Shown here one piece after another: positions 37,455 through 49,793 of a stretch of 64,000 bases of DNA. The notes below the pieces were generated by a model, which saw only the letters and a list, made by a program, of their open reading frames with translations, was not told where the DNA came from and did no database searches. Origin of the DNA: Gracilibacillus massiliensis (GTDB taxonomy: Bacteria; Bacillota; Bacilli; Bacillales; Amphibacillaceae); assembly GCF_001458115.1 (NCBI RefSeq), contig NZ_CZRP01000011.1:744001-808000 (forward strand). Reading direction: 5' to 3'. A program made the translations under genes and the position numbers. Numbering within the stretch: the first letter of the stretch is position 1; each line of letters opens with the position of its first letter.

Positions 37455-38039
37455 TTAGCCTCTTGCTTTTTCGAATTGAGTAATTTTCTCTTCGTGTGTT
37501 AATGTAACAGCAATTTCATCCCAACCGTTTAACAACATTTCCCGTTTATAAGCATCTAAGTCAAAAGATGCCTCAAAACCTTGATTGTCATAGACTTTTT
37601 TCTCTTCTAAATCAACGGTCAGATTATATTGATCTGCTTCAGCATTTTTGATTAAAGTCTGTACTTGTTCCTCTGTTAATTTAACAGGAAGAATACCGTT
37701 CTTTGTACAGTTGTTGTAAAAGATATCCGCATAGCTTGGCGCAATAATAACTCGGAAACCATAATCCTGTAATGCCCATGGTGCGTGTTCACGGGATGAT
37801 CCACAGCCAAAGTTTTCACCAGCTACTAAGATAGAAGTTCCTTCATATTTTGGTTGATTTAATGAAAAGTCTTGACGTAATTCGCCTTTTGAATCAAAAC
37901 GCCAATTGTAAAAAACGAACTGTCCAAAACCTTGACGAGAAATTCGTTTCAGAAATTGTTTAGGAATGATTTGGTCTGTATCCACATTTGCTCGATTTAA
38001 TGGAAAGACAAGCCCTTCATGTTTACGAATTGGTTCCAT
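37455..38039 (-). CDS. leuD: 3-isopropylmalate dehydratase, small subunit
   Basis: The 194-residue LeuD forms the swivelling domain of isopropylmalate isomerase with LeuC. It shows NVDTDQIIPKQFL near residue 17 and GENFGCGSSREHAPWAL near residue 70. It lies 22 bases after leuC at the end of the ilvBHC-leuABCD operon. Confidence 0.96.
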   Translation of the reverse strand: MEPIRKHEGLVFPLNRANVDTDQIIPKQFLKRISRQGFGQFVFYNWRFDSKGELRQDFSLNQPKYEGTSILVAGENFGCGSSREHAPWALQDYGFRVIIAPSYADIFYNNCTKNGILPVKLTEEQVQTLIKNAEADQYNLTVDLEEKKVYDNQGFEASFDLDAYKREMLLNGWDEIAVTLTHEEKITQFEKARG

Positions 38040-38061
38040 TAGTAGTTACCCCCTTTATCAA

Positions 38062-39480
38062 TTAACTTGGTGTTGCTACACCTAAATGTCTTACATCTAC
38101 AAAGTGCCCTTTAATCGCAGCTGCTGCAGCCATTTCAGGACTTACTAGGTGTGTACGAGCGCCAGTACCTTGACGGCCTTCAAAATTACGGTTAGAAGTA
38201 GAGGCACAGCGTTCACCTTCAGGTACAACGTCATCGTTCATTGCAAGACACATACTGCATCCAGCGTCACGCCATTCAAATCCAGCTTCTTTAAAGATTA
38301 CATCAATACCTTCTTTTTCTGCCTGTGTTTTTACACTATGAGAACCAGGCACAACAATTGCTGTAACACTTGGATTGACTTTCTGGCCTTTTATTATCTC
38401 TGATGCTTTACGTAAGTCGGCTAAGCGAGAGTTCGTACAAGAACCAATAAAGACGTGCTCAATTGCTACAGAAGATATTGGTTCGCCGCCCTCAAGACCC
38501 ATATATTCCAATGCACGTTTAATTTCGTCTTTATCATTATCCGTTTGTACATCTTCTGGAGTAGGGACATTTGCGCTTACTGGAATACACATACCAGGAT
38601 TTGTTCCCCATGTTACTTGTGGCTCGATTTCATTTGCATCTATTTCTACTTGCTCATCATAGACAGCACCTTCATCGGTAGCAAGATCCTTCCATTCTTC
38701 AGCAAGCTTATCAAATGCTTCACCATCTGGAACATGTCGTTTTCCTCTTAAGAATTCTACAGTGGTATCGTCTGGACTAATTAGACCGGCACGAGCCCCT
38801 GCTTCAATTGACATATTACAAATTGTCATACGACCTTCCATCGATAAATCACGGATGGCTTCACCAGTATATTCAAGTACATATCCAGTTCCGAATTTAA
38901 CACCATATTTTCCGATAATCGCTAAAATTAAATCTTTTGCAGTTACACCTGTACCTAATTTGCCATTCACTTTGACATTTAAGGTCTTAGGTTTTTGCTG
39001 CCAAATCGTTTGTGTCGCTAGTACATGTTCCACTTCACTTGTACCAATACCAAATGCTAAAGCACCAAATGCACCATGTGTTGAGGTGTGACTGTCACCA
39101 CAAACGATTGTTTTACCTGGTTGTGTTAAGCCCAATTCTGGCCCAATAACATGTACAATTCCTTGATCTGGATGATGGATGTCTGCTAAAGGTACACCAA
39201 ACTCATCACAGTTTGCTTTTAATGTTTCCATTTGTGTTTTGGATACTTCATCTTTGATGACATTACGATGGATGGTCGGTACATTATGATCCATCGTAGC
39301 AAAAGTACGTTCAGGTTGACGTACTTTTCTGTTGTTCATTCTTAACCCTTCAAAAGCTTGAGGGGAGGTAACCTCATGAACTAAATGCAAATCAATATAT
39401 AATAAATCGGGTTTACCTGCTTCTTGATGTACCATGTGCTTTTCCCAAATTTTTTCAACAATTGTTTTTGGTTTTCTCAT
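38062..39480 (-). CDS. leuC: 3-isopropylmalate dehydratase, large subunit
   Basis: The 472-residue enzyme converts 2- to 3-isopropylmalate in leucine synthesis and holds a 4Fe-4S cluster. The Cys ligands are seen in GSCTNSR near residue 348 and CSMC near residue 410; [13 protein letters not shown] is the substrate motif. AAGGAG lies before the ATG. It is separated from leuB by 108 bases that contain a terminator-like hairpin. Confidence 0.96.
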   Translation of the reverse strand: MRKPKTIVEKIWEKHMVHQEAGKPDLLYIDLHLVHEVTSPQAFEGLRMNNRKVRQPERTFATMDHNVPTIHRNVIKDEVSKTQMETLKANCDEFGVPLADIHHPDQGIVHVIGPELGLTQPGKTIVCGDSHTSTHGAFGALAFGIGTSEVEHVLATQTIWQQKPKTLNVKVNGKLGTGVTAKDLILAIIGKYGVKFGTGYVLEYTGEAIRDLSMEGRMTICNMSIEAGARAGLISPDDTTVEFLRGKRHVPDGEAFDKLAEEWKDLATDEGAVYDEQVEIDANEIEPQVTWGTNPGMCIPVSANVPTPEDVQTDNDKDEIKRALEYMGLEGGEPISSVAIEHVFIGSCTNSRLADLRKASEIIKGQKVNPSVTAIVVPGSHSVKTQAEKEGIDVIFKEAGFEWRDAGCSMCLAMNDDVVPEGERCASTSNRNFEGRQGTGARTHLVSPEMAAAAAIKGHFVDVRHLGVATPS

Positions 39481-39512
39481 CGTTTTTCACTCCTTACCTG
39501 TTGTTGTGGGTA

Positions 39513-39553
39513 GAAAAACATCGGCGACCAATTAAATTGAAATGGTGGCGCCG
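39513..39553 (-). terminator. Terminator-like hairpin inside the operon between leuB and leuC
   Basis: On the minus strand CGGCG-CC-ACCA pairs with TGGT-CGCCG, followed shortly by TTTTT. It could cause partial termination or protect the upstream mRNA. The B. subtilis ilv-leu transcript is known to be processed with unequal stability of its parts. Confidence 0.5.
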
Positions 39554-39588
39554 AAGTTTTTCAAAAGACTCATTTTTATATCACGAAC

Positions 39589-40653
39589 TCATATTGCATC
39601 TACAATTAGTTGTGTCATTTCTGTTGTATTGACTAAAGTTCCGTTGTCGTTTTTTAAATCGGCTGTATGATAATTTTGATTTAAAACTTTCTCAACAGCA
39701 TCTTCAATTGCTTGTGCTTCTTCATTCTTATCAAAAGAATAGCGAAGCATCATAGCAGCTGACTGGATCATCGCAATCGGGTTAGCAATGCCTTTACCAG
39801 CAATATCTGGTGCAGAACCATGTGCTGGTTCATAAAGACCGACACCATCTTCAGCTAAACTGGCAGAAGGGAGCATTCCTAGTGATCCGGTTAAGACAGA
39901 AGCCTCATCACTTAGAATATCACCAAACATGTTTTCTGTAACAATAACATCAAATTGAGTTGGATTCGTGATCAGCTTCATAGCTGCAGCATCCACCAAG
40001 ACATGTTCCACCGTTACATCAGGATAATCTTGTTTCTTCTCTTCAACAATTTCTCGCCATAATTTACTAGATTCTAACACGTTCGCTTTATCAACAGAAG
40101 TTAAATGCTTATTACGTAATTGTGCACTTTGAAATGCTTTATCAATAATACGTTCCATTTCCCTTTTGGTATAAGATAATGTATCTACAACAGCATTGCC
40201 ATTGTCCAATCGCTCACTTGGTTGGCCAAAATATAAACCACCAGTTAATTCACGAACGATGAGAAGGTCACTGCCTTGGATAATTTCTTCTTTCAAAGGA
40301 GATGCGTGTAATAACTTAGCAAATCCTTTTACAGGACGCAAATTAGCATATAAATCTAACGCTTTACGAATACCTAATAAACCACGTTCTGGTCTTAGGT
40401 CAGAAGGATTATTGTCCCATTTTGGACCACCAACAGCTCCTAACAAAACGGCATCCGCATTTTTACAAGCATTAACGGTTTCATCTGGCAGGGGAGTGCC
40501 GTGATTATCAATGGCAACTCCACCAATATCGTATGAAGAGAATTCAAAAGTTGTATTAAATTTTTTACTGACAGCTTCAAGGACATCTTTGGCAGCGTAA
40601 ATTACTTCAGCTCCAATACCATCACCCGGAAGCAGTACGATTTTATTGCTCAA
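39589..40653 (-). CDS. leuB: 3-isopropylmalate dehydrogenase
   Basis: The 354-residue NAD-dependent enzyme oxidatively decarboxylates 3-isopropylmalate. It has the LLPGDGIGAEV start, LLGAVGGPKWD near residue 73, RELTGGLYFG near residue 137 and NMFGDILSDEASVLTGSLG near residue 240. Length is typical. It lies 21 bases after leuA. Confidence 0.96.
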   Translation of the reverse strand: MSNKIVLLPGDGIGAEVIYAAKDVLEAVSKKFNTTFEFSSYDIGGVAIDNHGTPLPDETVNACKNADAVLLGAVGGPKWDNNPSDLRPERGLLGIRKALDLYANLRPVKGFAKLLHASPLKEEIIQGSDLLIVRELTGGLYFGQPSERLDNGNAVVDTLSYTKREMERIIDKAFQSAQLRNKHLTSVDKANVLESSKLWREIVEEKKQDYPDVTVEHVLVDAAAMKLITNPTQFDVIVTENMFGDILSDEASVLTGSLGMLPSASLAEDGVGLYEPAHGSAPDIAGKGIANPIAMIQSAAMMLRYSFDKNEEAQAIEDAVEKVLNQNYHTADLKNDNGTLVNTTEMTQLIVDAI

Positions 40654-40674
40654 TTACAAAACCTCCAAACGAGC

Positions 40675-43222
<2,548 letters not shown>

Positions 43223-43273
43223 CTACATCCTCTCAAATAATTTGTATTTTTTATATAATAATTTTACTTATTA

Positions 43274-43795
43274 TTAACCTAATAGGGATTGAAAACTGCC
43301 ATCTTGTGTATTCGGTTGATGACCACGAACAAAAGCAGTCAATCCAGTTCTTGCTAACTCTTTAATGCCATATGGTTTCAACAATTCAATTAATGCTTCT
43401 ACCTTATCTGGTTTTCCTGTTACTTGAATCGATAAGCTATCTTTGCTTACGTCGATTATGGTAGCACGGAATGGTTCAATAATACCTTGAATTTCTGCGC
43501 GTAATTGACTATTGCTCACAATTTTAATTAAAGCTAATTCACGAGCCACAATCGCTTTGTCGGTGATATCAGACACTTTAATAACATCAATTTGTTTGTT
43601 TAATTGTTTGGTTACTTGTTCGAGCTTTTGAAAATCCTCGACATCGACCACAAAAGTCATTTTACTCATACCTTCAGTTTCCGTTCTTCCAACAGAAATA
43701 CTTTCAATATTAAACTGTCGACGTTGAAGAAGACTAGTTACTCGATTTAGAACACCACTTCGATTTCTAACAGTTGCTGTAATTATTCGTTTCAT
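43274..43795 (-). CDS. ilvH: Acetolactate synthase, small (regulatory) subunit
   Basis: The 173-residue protein has an N-terminal ACT domain ([16 protein letters not shown], near residue 11) and the C-terminal ALS small-subunit domain. It activates IlvB and confers valine feedback. It overlaps ilvB by four bases (ATGA), which implies coupled translation. Confidence 0.95.
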   Translation of the reverse strand: MKRIITATVRNRSGVLNRVTSLLQRRQFNIESISVGRTETEGMSKMTFVVDVEDFQKLEQVTKQLNKQIDVIKVSDITDKAIVARELALIKIVSNSQLRAEIQGIIEPFRATIIDVSKDSLSIQVTGKPDKVEALIELLKPYGIKELARTGLTAFVRGHQPNTQDGSFQSLLG

Positions 43796-45525
43796 GGTTT
43801 CACCCCAATCATTTCATTTATTCCTGAACCTGGAGCAATCATTGGAAATACATTTTCTTGCTGAAGGACACGAGCATCAACAACTACAGGGCCTTCATAA
43901 TCGAAAATTTCAGGCAATGCTTTGATGAATTCATCTTGTGTTTTAAGTTGCATTCCTTTGATGTTATAGGATTCTGCTAATTTTACAAAATCAGGTTGGA
44001 TGCTAAAGATGGATTGGGAATAACGTTCAGAGTAAAATGCTTCTTGCCATTGTCTTACCATACCCAATGCTTGGTTATTAACGATAATGACTTTTACAGG
44101 TAATCCTTTTTCTTGCAAGATAGATAATTCTTGCAGAGTCATTTGGAATCCACCGTCACCTACAATAGCTACAACTGTCTCGTTTGGTTTTGCTAATTGT
44201 GCTCCGATTGCTGCAGGAAAACCGAATCCCATTGTTCCTAAACCACCGGATGAAACCCAACGATCTGGTTGTGTAAACGTATAATACTGGGCAGTCCACA
44301 TTTGGTGTTGACCAACATCTGTGGTGACAATCGCATTTCCTTTAGTTGCTTCATGGACTTTCTTAATCACCCATTGACCAATCATATCTTGATCAGGAGT
44401 ATTAAACCATAACGGATAATTTTCTTTGTTTTCATGAATCTGAACAAGCCATTCATCATGTTTTGGTTGTTTAATATCATGTGTTAATAATTTTGTTAAT
44501 GCTTCTTTGGCATCGCCAACAATCGGAATATCGGTTGGAACATTTTTACCGATTTCTGCCGGATCAATATCGATATGAGCAACAGTTGCATTTGGCGCAA
44601 AAGAAGTTAATTTCCCTGTTAGACGGTCATCAAAACGAGCTCCAATGTTGATTAGTAAATCACATTCATAAAGCGCAGTGTTTGAAGTATATGTCCCATG
44701 CATACCGGCCATCCCCATAAATAATGGATGGTCTCCTGGGAATGCACCTAAGCCTAGAAGGGTAGAAGCAACAGGTAGTGAATACTTTTCTGCAAATTCT
44801 TTAACCTGTTCGGAAGCTTCAGCGAACAGGATCCCAGCTCCAGTTAATAATACTGGCTTTTTAGCGTTTCCGATTGCCTCTGCTAATTTTTTGGTTTGTA
44901 GTGGATTAGGTTTTGTTGTTGGTTGATAGCCAGGTAAATCTAATTCCACATTTGCTTGAAATTCTGCTTCAATTACTTCTGCCGAGATATCTTTAGGCAT
45001 ATCAATCAAAACGGGTCCAGGTCTACCAGTTGTTGCTATATGGAATGCTTCCTTCACAATTCTTGGTAGCTCTTTAACGTCACGTACTTGATAGTTATGT
45101 TTCGTAATCGGTGTAGTCACTCCCATTACATCAACCTCTTGAAAGGCGTCCGTTCCGATTACACCTTGGGCAACCTGACCGGTAATTACAATCAAAGGTA
45201 AGGAGTCAATCATCGCATCTGCAATTCCTGTCACAAGGTTTGTTGCACCAGGACCAGAAGTAGCAACTACAACACCTGGTTTACCAGACACTCTAGCGTA
45301 TCCCTCGGCAGCATGAATCGAACCTTGTTCATGACGTGCTAGAATTTGATCAAAAGAGTTTTGTGCTTTGTATAGCGCATCAAATATTGGTAAAGCGGCT
45401 CCACCAGGGTAACCGAATAAAGTCTCAACACCTTCGTTGATTAACGATTCGACAAGTAGATCAGCACCTGTTTTCGGTTCTTTTGTTTTTGCTACTGATT
45501 GTTCTTGCTTTTGTGTTCTTTCCAT
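43792..45525 (-). CDS. ilvB: Acetolactate synthase, large subunit
   Basis: The 577-residue thiamine diphosphate enzyme makes acetolactate or acetohydroxybutyrate, the first shared step of valine, leucine and isoleucine synthesis. It has GYPGGAALP, catalytic Glu in [15 protein letters not shown] and the ThDP motif [17 protein letters not shown] precedes the ATG. It is the first gene of the operon, downstream of a T-box leader. Confidence 0.96.
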   Translation of the reverse strand: MERTQKQEQSVAKTKEPKTGADLLVESLINEGVETLFGYPGGAALPIFDALYKAQNSFDQILARHEQGSIHAAEGYARVSGKPGVVVATSGPGATNLVTGIADAMIDSLPLIVITGQVAQGVIGTDAFQEVDVMGVTTPITKHNYQVRDVKELPRIVKEAFHIATTGRPGPVLIDMPKDISAEVIEAEFQANVELDLPGYQPTTKPNPLQTKKLAEAIGNAKKPVLLTGAGILFAEASEQVKEFAEKYSLPVASTLLGLGAFPGDHPLFMGMAGMHGTYTSNTALYECDLLINIGARFDDRLTGKLTSFAPNATVAHIDIDPAEIGKNVPTDIPIVGDAKEALTKLLTHDIKQPKHDEWLVQIHENKENYPLWFNTPDQDMIGQWVIKKVHEATKGNAIVTTDVGQHQMWTAQYYTFTQPDRWVSSGGLGTMGFGFPAAIGAQLAKPNETVVAIVGDGGFQMTLQELSILQEKGLPVKVIIVNNQALGMVRQWQEAFYSERYSQSIFSIQPDFVKLAESYNIKGMQLKTQDEFIKALPEIFDYEGPVVVDARVLQQENVFPMIAPGSGINEMIGVKP

Positions 45526-45594
45526 TCTAATCCCTCCTAAATTGTAGAGTATAGTATTTTCTATTTGATATCTTTATAATCTTTAGAGTATATA

Positions 45595-45925
45595 TAGAAA
45601 AAAGGCCATTTCTAACTTGTAATTGCTATTATTTAGCAATAAACAAGGGAGAAAAGGCCTTTCTTTTCACGGTACCACCCTGATTCGCAATATTTTTACA
45701 AATATTGCCTTGTGAAGCTAACTAAGGATTAGCTTCATTTTGATAACAGGTGAATGCTTCACCTGGTTATGTTTACTAAGAAATCTTTTCAACATAACAC
45801 TCAGGGATGAGTAATCAGAATAGGGTGTATTACCAAGCTTCCACCGTCCTTGGCTCTCTATTAATACAGGGTCCTGTTCTTTTGTTCCCGTCTTCGTTTT
45901 TGAATTTATAATGAACCTTCTATAG
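45595..45925 (-). ncRNA. T-box leader of the ilv-leu operon, probably tRNA-Leu specific
   Basis: On the minus strand the T-box core AGGGTGGTACCGTG is at 45668-45681. A terminator with AAAGGCC and GGCCTTTTTT arms lies at about 45598-45662. The stem I parts AGAGAGCC and GGTGGAAGC lie near 45836-45855. A CTC triplet at 45809-45811 is positioned as the specifier codon, which would read leucine, as in B. subtilis ilv-leu. Uncharged tRNA would allow readthrough into ilvB. Confidence 0.9.
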
Positions 45926-45928
45926 TTT

Positions 45929-45957
45929 ATACTATACGATTGATTATATCCTGTCTA
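45929..45957 (-). promoter_or_regulatory. Predicted ilv-leu promoter
   Basis: On the minus strand TAGACA (45952-45957) and TAGTAT (45929-45934) are 17 bases apart. The predicted transcript begins near 45922, at the 5' end of the T-box. Confidence 0.5.
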
Positions 45958-45980
45958 CAGGTATTTTTTGAAAATGATTA

Positions 45981-45995
45981 ACTTTTCAGAAATAT
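45981..45995. promoter_or_regulatory. CodY-like box 1 upstream of ilv-leu
   Basis: ACTTTTCAGAAATAT matches AATTTTCWGAAAATT at 12 of 15 positions, about 65 bases upstream of the predicted transcript start. CodY would repress in response to branched-chain amino acids and GTP. Confidence 0.45.
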
Positions 45996-46049
45996 CTGAT
46001 TGACGACAATAATACAACCAAAATCGCGTTTGGTCAACCGTTTTTTAAT

Positions 46050-46064
46050 AATTTTCTGACATTT
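46050..46064. promoter_or_regulatory. CodY-like box 2 upstream of ilv-leu
   Basis: AATTTTCTGACATTT matches AATTTTCWGAAAATT at 13 of 15 positions. Confidence 0.5.
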
Positions 46065-46082
46065 ATTTATGCAAGTAATAAC

Positions 46083-46096
46083 GGTAAGCGATTACA
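46083..46096. promoter_or_regulatory. cre-like site (CcpA) upstream of ilv-leu
   Basis: GGTAAGCGATTACA matches TGWAANCGNTNWCA at 13 of 14 positions. CcpA activates ilv-leu in B. subtilis from an upstream cre. Here the site is about 168 bases before the predicted start, so it might equally serve the gene at 46210. Confidence 0.4.
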
Positions 46097-46124
46097 ACGT
46101 TGCTGTTATCTACATTTCGTTTCC

Positions 46125-46141
46125 TGTAACTATTTCTAACA
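46125..46141. promoter_or_regulatory. TnrA-like box between ilvB and the DUF6884 gene
   Basis: TGTAACTATTTCTAACA matches TGTNANAWWWTMTNACA at 16 of 17 positions. It is centred about 211 bases upstream of the predicted ilv-leu start. TnrA represses ilv-leu from a distant upstream site in B. subtilis. Confidence 0.5.
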
Positions 46142-46209
46142 AATTGCTTGTTTTTCTTTCTAATTATAATTTTGTATAATTAACGGTACAAACAAAAGAG
46201 AGGGATTAG

Positions 46210-46668
46210 ATGAAACAACTTTGTATTATACCTTGTGGTAAAAAGAAAATATGGGATAAGTTTCCTGACGCGACTGAGACAGAAGCACAATTTGCTTATA
46301 TCGGTGTACTCCATAATTTATGTCAGCAATATGTAACGAACTATTTTAATAACTGGGTGATTATTTCAGGTAAACACGGTTTATTGTTACCGAGCGATAA
46401 GGTTCCAGAAAACTATGATGTTACGTTTAGACCAAATGATCCTGAAGTGGTTTCCGTTAAGACTTTGCAACGGCAGCTAAAAGAAAAGAAACTGGAACAT
46501 TTTAATGATATCATCGTATTAACTGGAAAAAAATATCGTCCAATTATTAATAACACATTTTCGCACGCGGATTCGATTCAGTTTCCATTATTAGGGACAA
46601 AAGGGATTGGCGAAATGCAACGATTATTAAAAGAGAGCATTACTGCAAATGTTCCTTTACATAAATAA
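46210..46668 (+). CDS. DUF6884-type protein of unknown function
   Basis: The 152-residue cytoplasmic protein begins MKQLCIIPCGKKKIWDK and contains ISGKHGLLLPSDKVPENYD, hallmarks of the DUF6884 family. The family is widespread but its function is not known; the conserved PCGKKK and SGKHGLL segments suggest a nucleotide- or nucleic acid-related enzyme. AGAGAGGGA lies before the ATG. The oxidoreductase gene follows closely. Confidence 0.72.
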   Translation: MKQLCIIPCGKKKIWDKFPDATETEAQFAYIGVLHNLCQQYVTNYFNNWVIISGKHGLLLPSDKVPENYDVTFRPNDPEVVSVKTLQRQLKEKKLEHFNDIIVLTGKKYRPIINNTFSHADSIQFPLLGTKGIGEMQRLLKESITANVPLHK

Positions 46669-46685
46669 GGAAGGTGGAATTTGAT

Positions 46686-47669
46686 ATGAAAGCTTATGTT
46701 GTAATAGACGGAGAATATCGTTTAAGAGATGTTCCAGAGAGAAGCCCAAAAGACAACGAAGTATTGGTTAAATTAAAAGTAGCAGGATTAAATCATCGTG
46801 ATTTAATGTTAAAAGATCGAGTTAAGGATAAAGGCAAGTCCTTCATTTTAGGTTCAGATGGTGCTGGAATTATTGAAAAAATGGGAGATAATGCTTCTCG
46901 TTTTCAAATTGGAGATGAGGTAATCATTAATCCTAGTTTGAATTGGTATCATAAATCGGAGGCACCGCCAAAAGATTTTGAGATAGTAGGTGTGCCATTT
47001 GCCGGTACATTTGCTGATAAAATTCTAATACATGAAGATTTTATTGAACAGAAGCCAAAGCATTTCTCATGGGAGGAAGCAGGTGTATTTACTTTATCGG
47101 CATTGACAGGTTATCGCGCTTTAGTTACGCAAGGTAACATAAAAAAAGGTGAAACATTATTTATACCAGGTGTCGGTGGGGGAGTAAACTCTTTTATAAT
47201 TCAAATGGCTAAAGCACTAGGGGCAAGAGTCATTACCAGTTCCAGAGATCCGAAAAAGCTTAAAGAATCAGAAAAGTTGGGTTTTGACCGTGGCGTATTA
47301 ACAACGGGTGATTGGAAGAGTGAATTAGCGGATGAACAAATAGATATGGTGATTGAAAGTATAGGGGGCGCTACATTTAACAGATCTTTAGAAGTATTAA
47401 AGAAGGGAGGACGCATCGTAACTTATGGCTCTTCGACAAATGATGAATTCACGTTTAATTTAAGACAATTTTTCTATGGTCAATATAAATTAATTGGCTC
47501 TACTATGGGGAGCAGGGAAGAGCTGCACGAGTTAATTAAACTGATAAAAGAATATAAAATCAGTCCGATAATGGACAAAGGATTTTCATTCGATCAAATA
47601 GATCAAGCATTTTCTTATTTAGCTTCACAAGAACAACTAGGGAAGGTATATATAGACTTTGCAAAATAA
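46686..47669 (+). CDS. Zinc-type alcohol dehydrogenase-like / quinone oxidoreductase (MDR family)
   Basis: The 327-residue medium-chain reductase has an N-terminal GroES-like domain (GLNHRDLMLK near residue 40; GSDGAGII near residue 57) and an NAD(P)-binding domain with GVGGGVNSFIIQMAK near residue 160. It lacks the Cys set for structural zinc, so it is closer to the YogA/quinone reductase group. The ATG at 46686 follows GGAAGGTGG; the GTG at 46674 overlaps that site. Substrate unknown. Confidence 0.82.
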   Translation: MKAYVVIDGEYRLRDVPERSPKDNEVLVKLKVAGLNHRDLMLKDRVKDKGKSFILGSDGAGIIEKMGDNASRFQIGDEVIINPSLNWYHKSEAPPKDFEIVGVPFAGTFADKILIHEDFIEQKPKHFSWEEAGVFTLSALTGYRALVTQGNIKKGETLFIPGVGGGVNSFIIQMAKALGARVITSSRDPKKLKESEKLGFDRGVLTTGDWKSELADEQIDMVIESIGGATFNRSLEVLKKGGRIVTYGSSTNDEFTFNLRQFFYGQYKLIGSTMGSREELHELIKLIKEYKISPIMDKGFSFDQIDQAFSYLASQEQLGKVYIDFAK

Positions 47670-47729
47670 CACCGAAAGTGAGAGAGCGACACAGGGTGAA
47701 AATAAGTTAATGATTCGATTTTTACAATG

Positions 47730-49133
47730 CATAAAAGCAGGATTATTCGATATATCTTTGTTGGTAATTATGAAATGATTTGTGTGCGTAAAACCGCTTC
47801 GGCTTGCCCAGGAGTAGCCGTCAAGGCTGAGAATCTAATGGAGTGAAAGTCTCCTGTCATCAATTGACCGGTTCGGATGACTAGTATATCCAATGCGTGG
47901 TGAGGTAACGAGTCACGTTCTGCTTGGAAGTAAAAGTCACTGCGGCTCAACTTTACGCAGAGAGAGTATGGGTCGGAACAGCTAGAGTGGCGAGCAAATC
48001 TAGAGGCTAGAAGGCTTTAACGAATACTGCAGCTCCGAAATCGAGCGCCCTTCAGAAGCTGTTGAAGGGATGTCTGTGATGCGCCGACCTGGTTGGGCAA
48101 TGGGGAAGGCCGATGTTCTATGGGAAGTAACGGTCAAGAGCACCATAGAAGCAGCCGGAGTAGGGGTTCTGGCATCTAGAGAAAGATTTTCAGAGATAAC
48201 GACGGGAAAGTCCTACTTCCAGCTGGGATGACAACAACCAGCAAAGACCAACCATATAAGTGACAAGCGAAAATGGTTAGGAGGATTTAGGATGGACGCA
48301 TGAGGTCGTAGTAGCGAAGAGGAAAGGGTAATGCCTTTCTAAGCTTATGGAATGAAGCTTCTACAAAGGTAACACCAGAGTAGAGCGAAGGACCTCTGGG
48401 CGACTGGGCGTCCGTGTCAAAGAATAAACAGAACACAGAGTCTGTTGAATGATTGGCATAAGACTAGCATATAAGTAAACTTATGTATCAATGGGTGAAC
48501 ATGCGTGTCAGCATTTAAACCTGGGATACATAAGGAAGGCTTATATAGCGATAGAAACCCAGTGTCAGAACCGGACTCGGGAAATCCGACCGTCCGGGAT
48601 CGTATGGGGGCTGCAGGAAACGTGGTTCTATTGAATGCGCGCGCCTGCCATCTACCCGACCTTCCCTTTCCATGGGCTTTTTCCTTAAGCTAACTTTTCC
48701 AAGCAAAAAACGCATGGAAAAGTGGATCTTCAGAAAAAAGAATCCCATAGGAGTAGAAGTGGCCGCCTACGCTTAGCCGGACTCTACAACTATTGCAAGT
48801 GCTAATATTTTGGATTGTTACAATTTGACAATAAATCAGCTTATATTGATAACATTGATAAGTAATCTAATGATAAATTGATGGGAAATAGTATATACGC
48901 CAACATGATTATTCTTGCTTTAGTTGTAGAGTATTAAAAAGCGCAGGCGTCCGCTTCCACTCCTGCGGGATGTTTTTATCCGAAGATCCACTTTGGTAAG
49001 TGGTCTTTGCTTACCAAAGTTAGCTGAGGAGAAAAACCCGTGGAAAGGGAAGCGGACAAGCCGAAGCAATTGTTACGCAGTTATAAAATCTCATAATTGT
49101 CACCTGTGTTATGTCGTATAATCATTCTTATGT
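47730..49133. repeat. Family A long-palindrome repeat, copy 6, inverted and split by an 850-base insert
   Basis: The outer ends CATAAAAGCAGGATTATTCG and its imperfect inverse near 49115-49133 bound the copy. Arm 1 starts at about 47790 and continues at 48661 after the insert. Arm 2 is at about 48935-49075, with stem ACTTTGGTAAG/CTTACCAAAGT. The AT-rich spacer at 48780-48935 is the reverse complement of that in copies 2 and 3. It lies between convergent qor-like and spoVAE genes; no protein gene is seen in this 1.5 kb gap. Confidence 0.8.
47811..48660 (+). ncRNA. GC-rich structured insert, possible group II intron-like RNA without ORF
   Basis: An 850-base sequence interrupts family A exactly between GGCTTGCCCA and CTTCCCTTTCC. 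It is visibly richer in G+C (near 50%) than its surroundings and has no long open frame. It holds hairpin-like segments (GGAGTGAAAGTCTCC near 47836; CCGGAC...GTCCGG with a GGAAA loop near 48570-48600). It ends CATCTACCCGAC, where an A seven bases before the terminus fits a group II branch point, and has TATCAATGGGTGAAC near 48485, similar to part of domain I of known group II introns. No GTGYG 5' end, canonical domain V or reverse transcriptase is visible, so this may be a truncated intron or another structured RNA. Strand is inferred from these motifs. Confidence 0.4.
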
Positions 49134-49204
49134 TCAGCTATAGTCATAATCTCATTTGTTACTGTAATGGTATTAAATTAGTATATCGATATTTCTTAAA
49201 AGAT

Positions 49205-49555
49205 TTAGCCTTTTGCTTTGAAAAAAATAGCGCCTATCATTCCAAATATAATAGCAGCAGAGATACCAGAACTTGTTACTTCAAACATACCTGTGACAAC
49301 CCCTATTAGGCCATGTTTTTCTGCTTCAGCTAAGGCACCATGTACAAGGGAATTACCAAAGCTAGTAATAGGTACCGTAGCACCAGCACCAGCAAAATCA
49401 ATTAACGGTTCATATAAACCAAAGCCATCAAGAATAGCACCAGCTACAACCAATATGCTTAACGTATGACCTGGAGTGAGTTTCCCCACATCCAGTAAGA
49501 GTTGTCCGACCACGCAAATTAGTCCACCAACAATAAAAGCCCATAAAAACACCAT
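49205..49555 (-). CDS. spoVAE: Stage V sporulation protein AE (SpoVAEb type)
   Basis: The 116-residue membrane protein has the SpoVAE motifs [21 protein letters not shown] and a similar hydrophobic layout to SpoVAC. It forms part of the spore inner-membrane channel that moves dipicolinic acid with SpoVAC and SpoVAD. GAGGTGA precedes the ATG. It is separated from spoVAD by a 238-base gap holding a repeat. Confidence 0.9.
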   Translation of the reverse strand: MVFLWAFIVGGLICVVGQLLLDVGKLTPGHTLSILVVAGAILDGFGLYEPLIDFAGAGATVPITSFGNSLVHGALAEAEKHGLIGVVTGMFEVTSSGISAAIIFGMIGAIFFKAKG

Positions 49556-49635
49556 TAATTATCACCTCTTTTAACATCCCTAATGACTTAGTTTATCTCG
49601 TTCATTGAAGTAACGCTTTATATATGAAAGTATAT

Positions 49636-49793
49636 AATCGGCGTCATGTCTAGCTCCGAGCGCCAGAAACTAGGCGACTTCACGAAATCGCCCTATGATA
49701 AGTCATCATCGGTTCGCAAGCTCACCGTGATTCCTTTATCTCAGTCGATTCGCTCCAGTCGCTACGTTTCTAAGCGGGCGCTCTGCGCTTTTC
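49636..49793. repeat. Family C repeat inserted between spoVAD and spoVAE
   Basis: A GC-rich segment with TCTAGCTCCGAGCGCC at one end and GCGGGCGCTCTGCGCTTTTC at the other. The ends contain complementary GAGCGCC/GGCGCTC parts. It abuts the spoVAD stop codon exactly. I recognise such TCTAGCTCC...GCGCTCTGCGCTTTT sequences as common intergenic repeats in Bacillaceae, from memory and not verified. Confidence 0.5.

Noticed and set aside
47781-47793. GTGCGTAAAACCG as a group II intron 5' end
   Set aside because: The same GTGCGTAA...CCGC sequence occurs in uninterrupted family A copies, so it belongs to the repeat.
48505-48748. Open frames inside and at the edge of the GC-rich insert
   Set aside because: Overlapping frames on both strands with no recognisable protein and no ribosome site; they cross the insert-repeat boundary.
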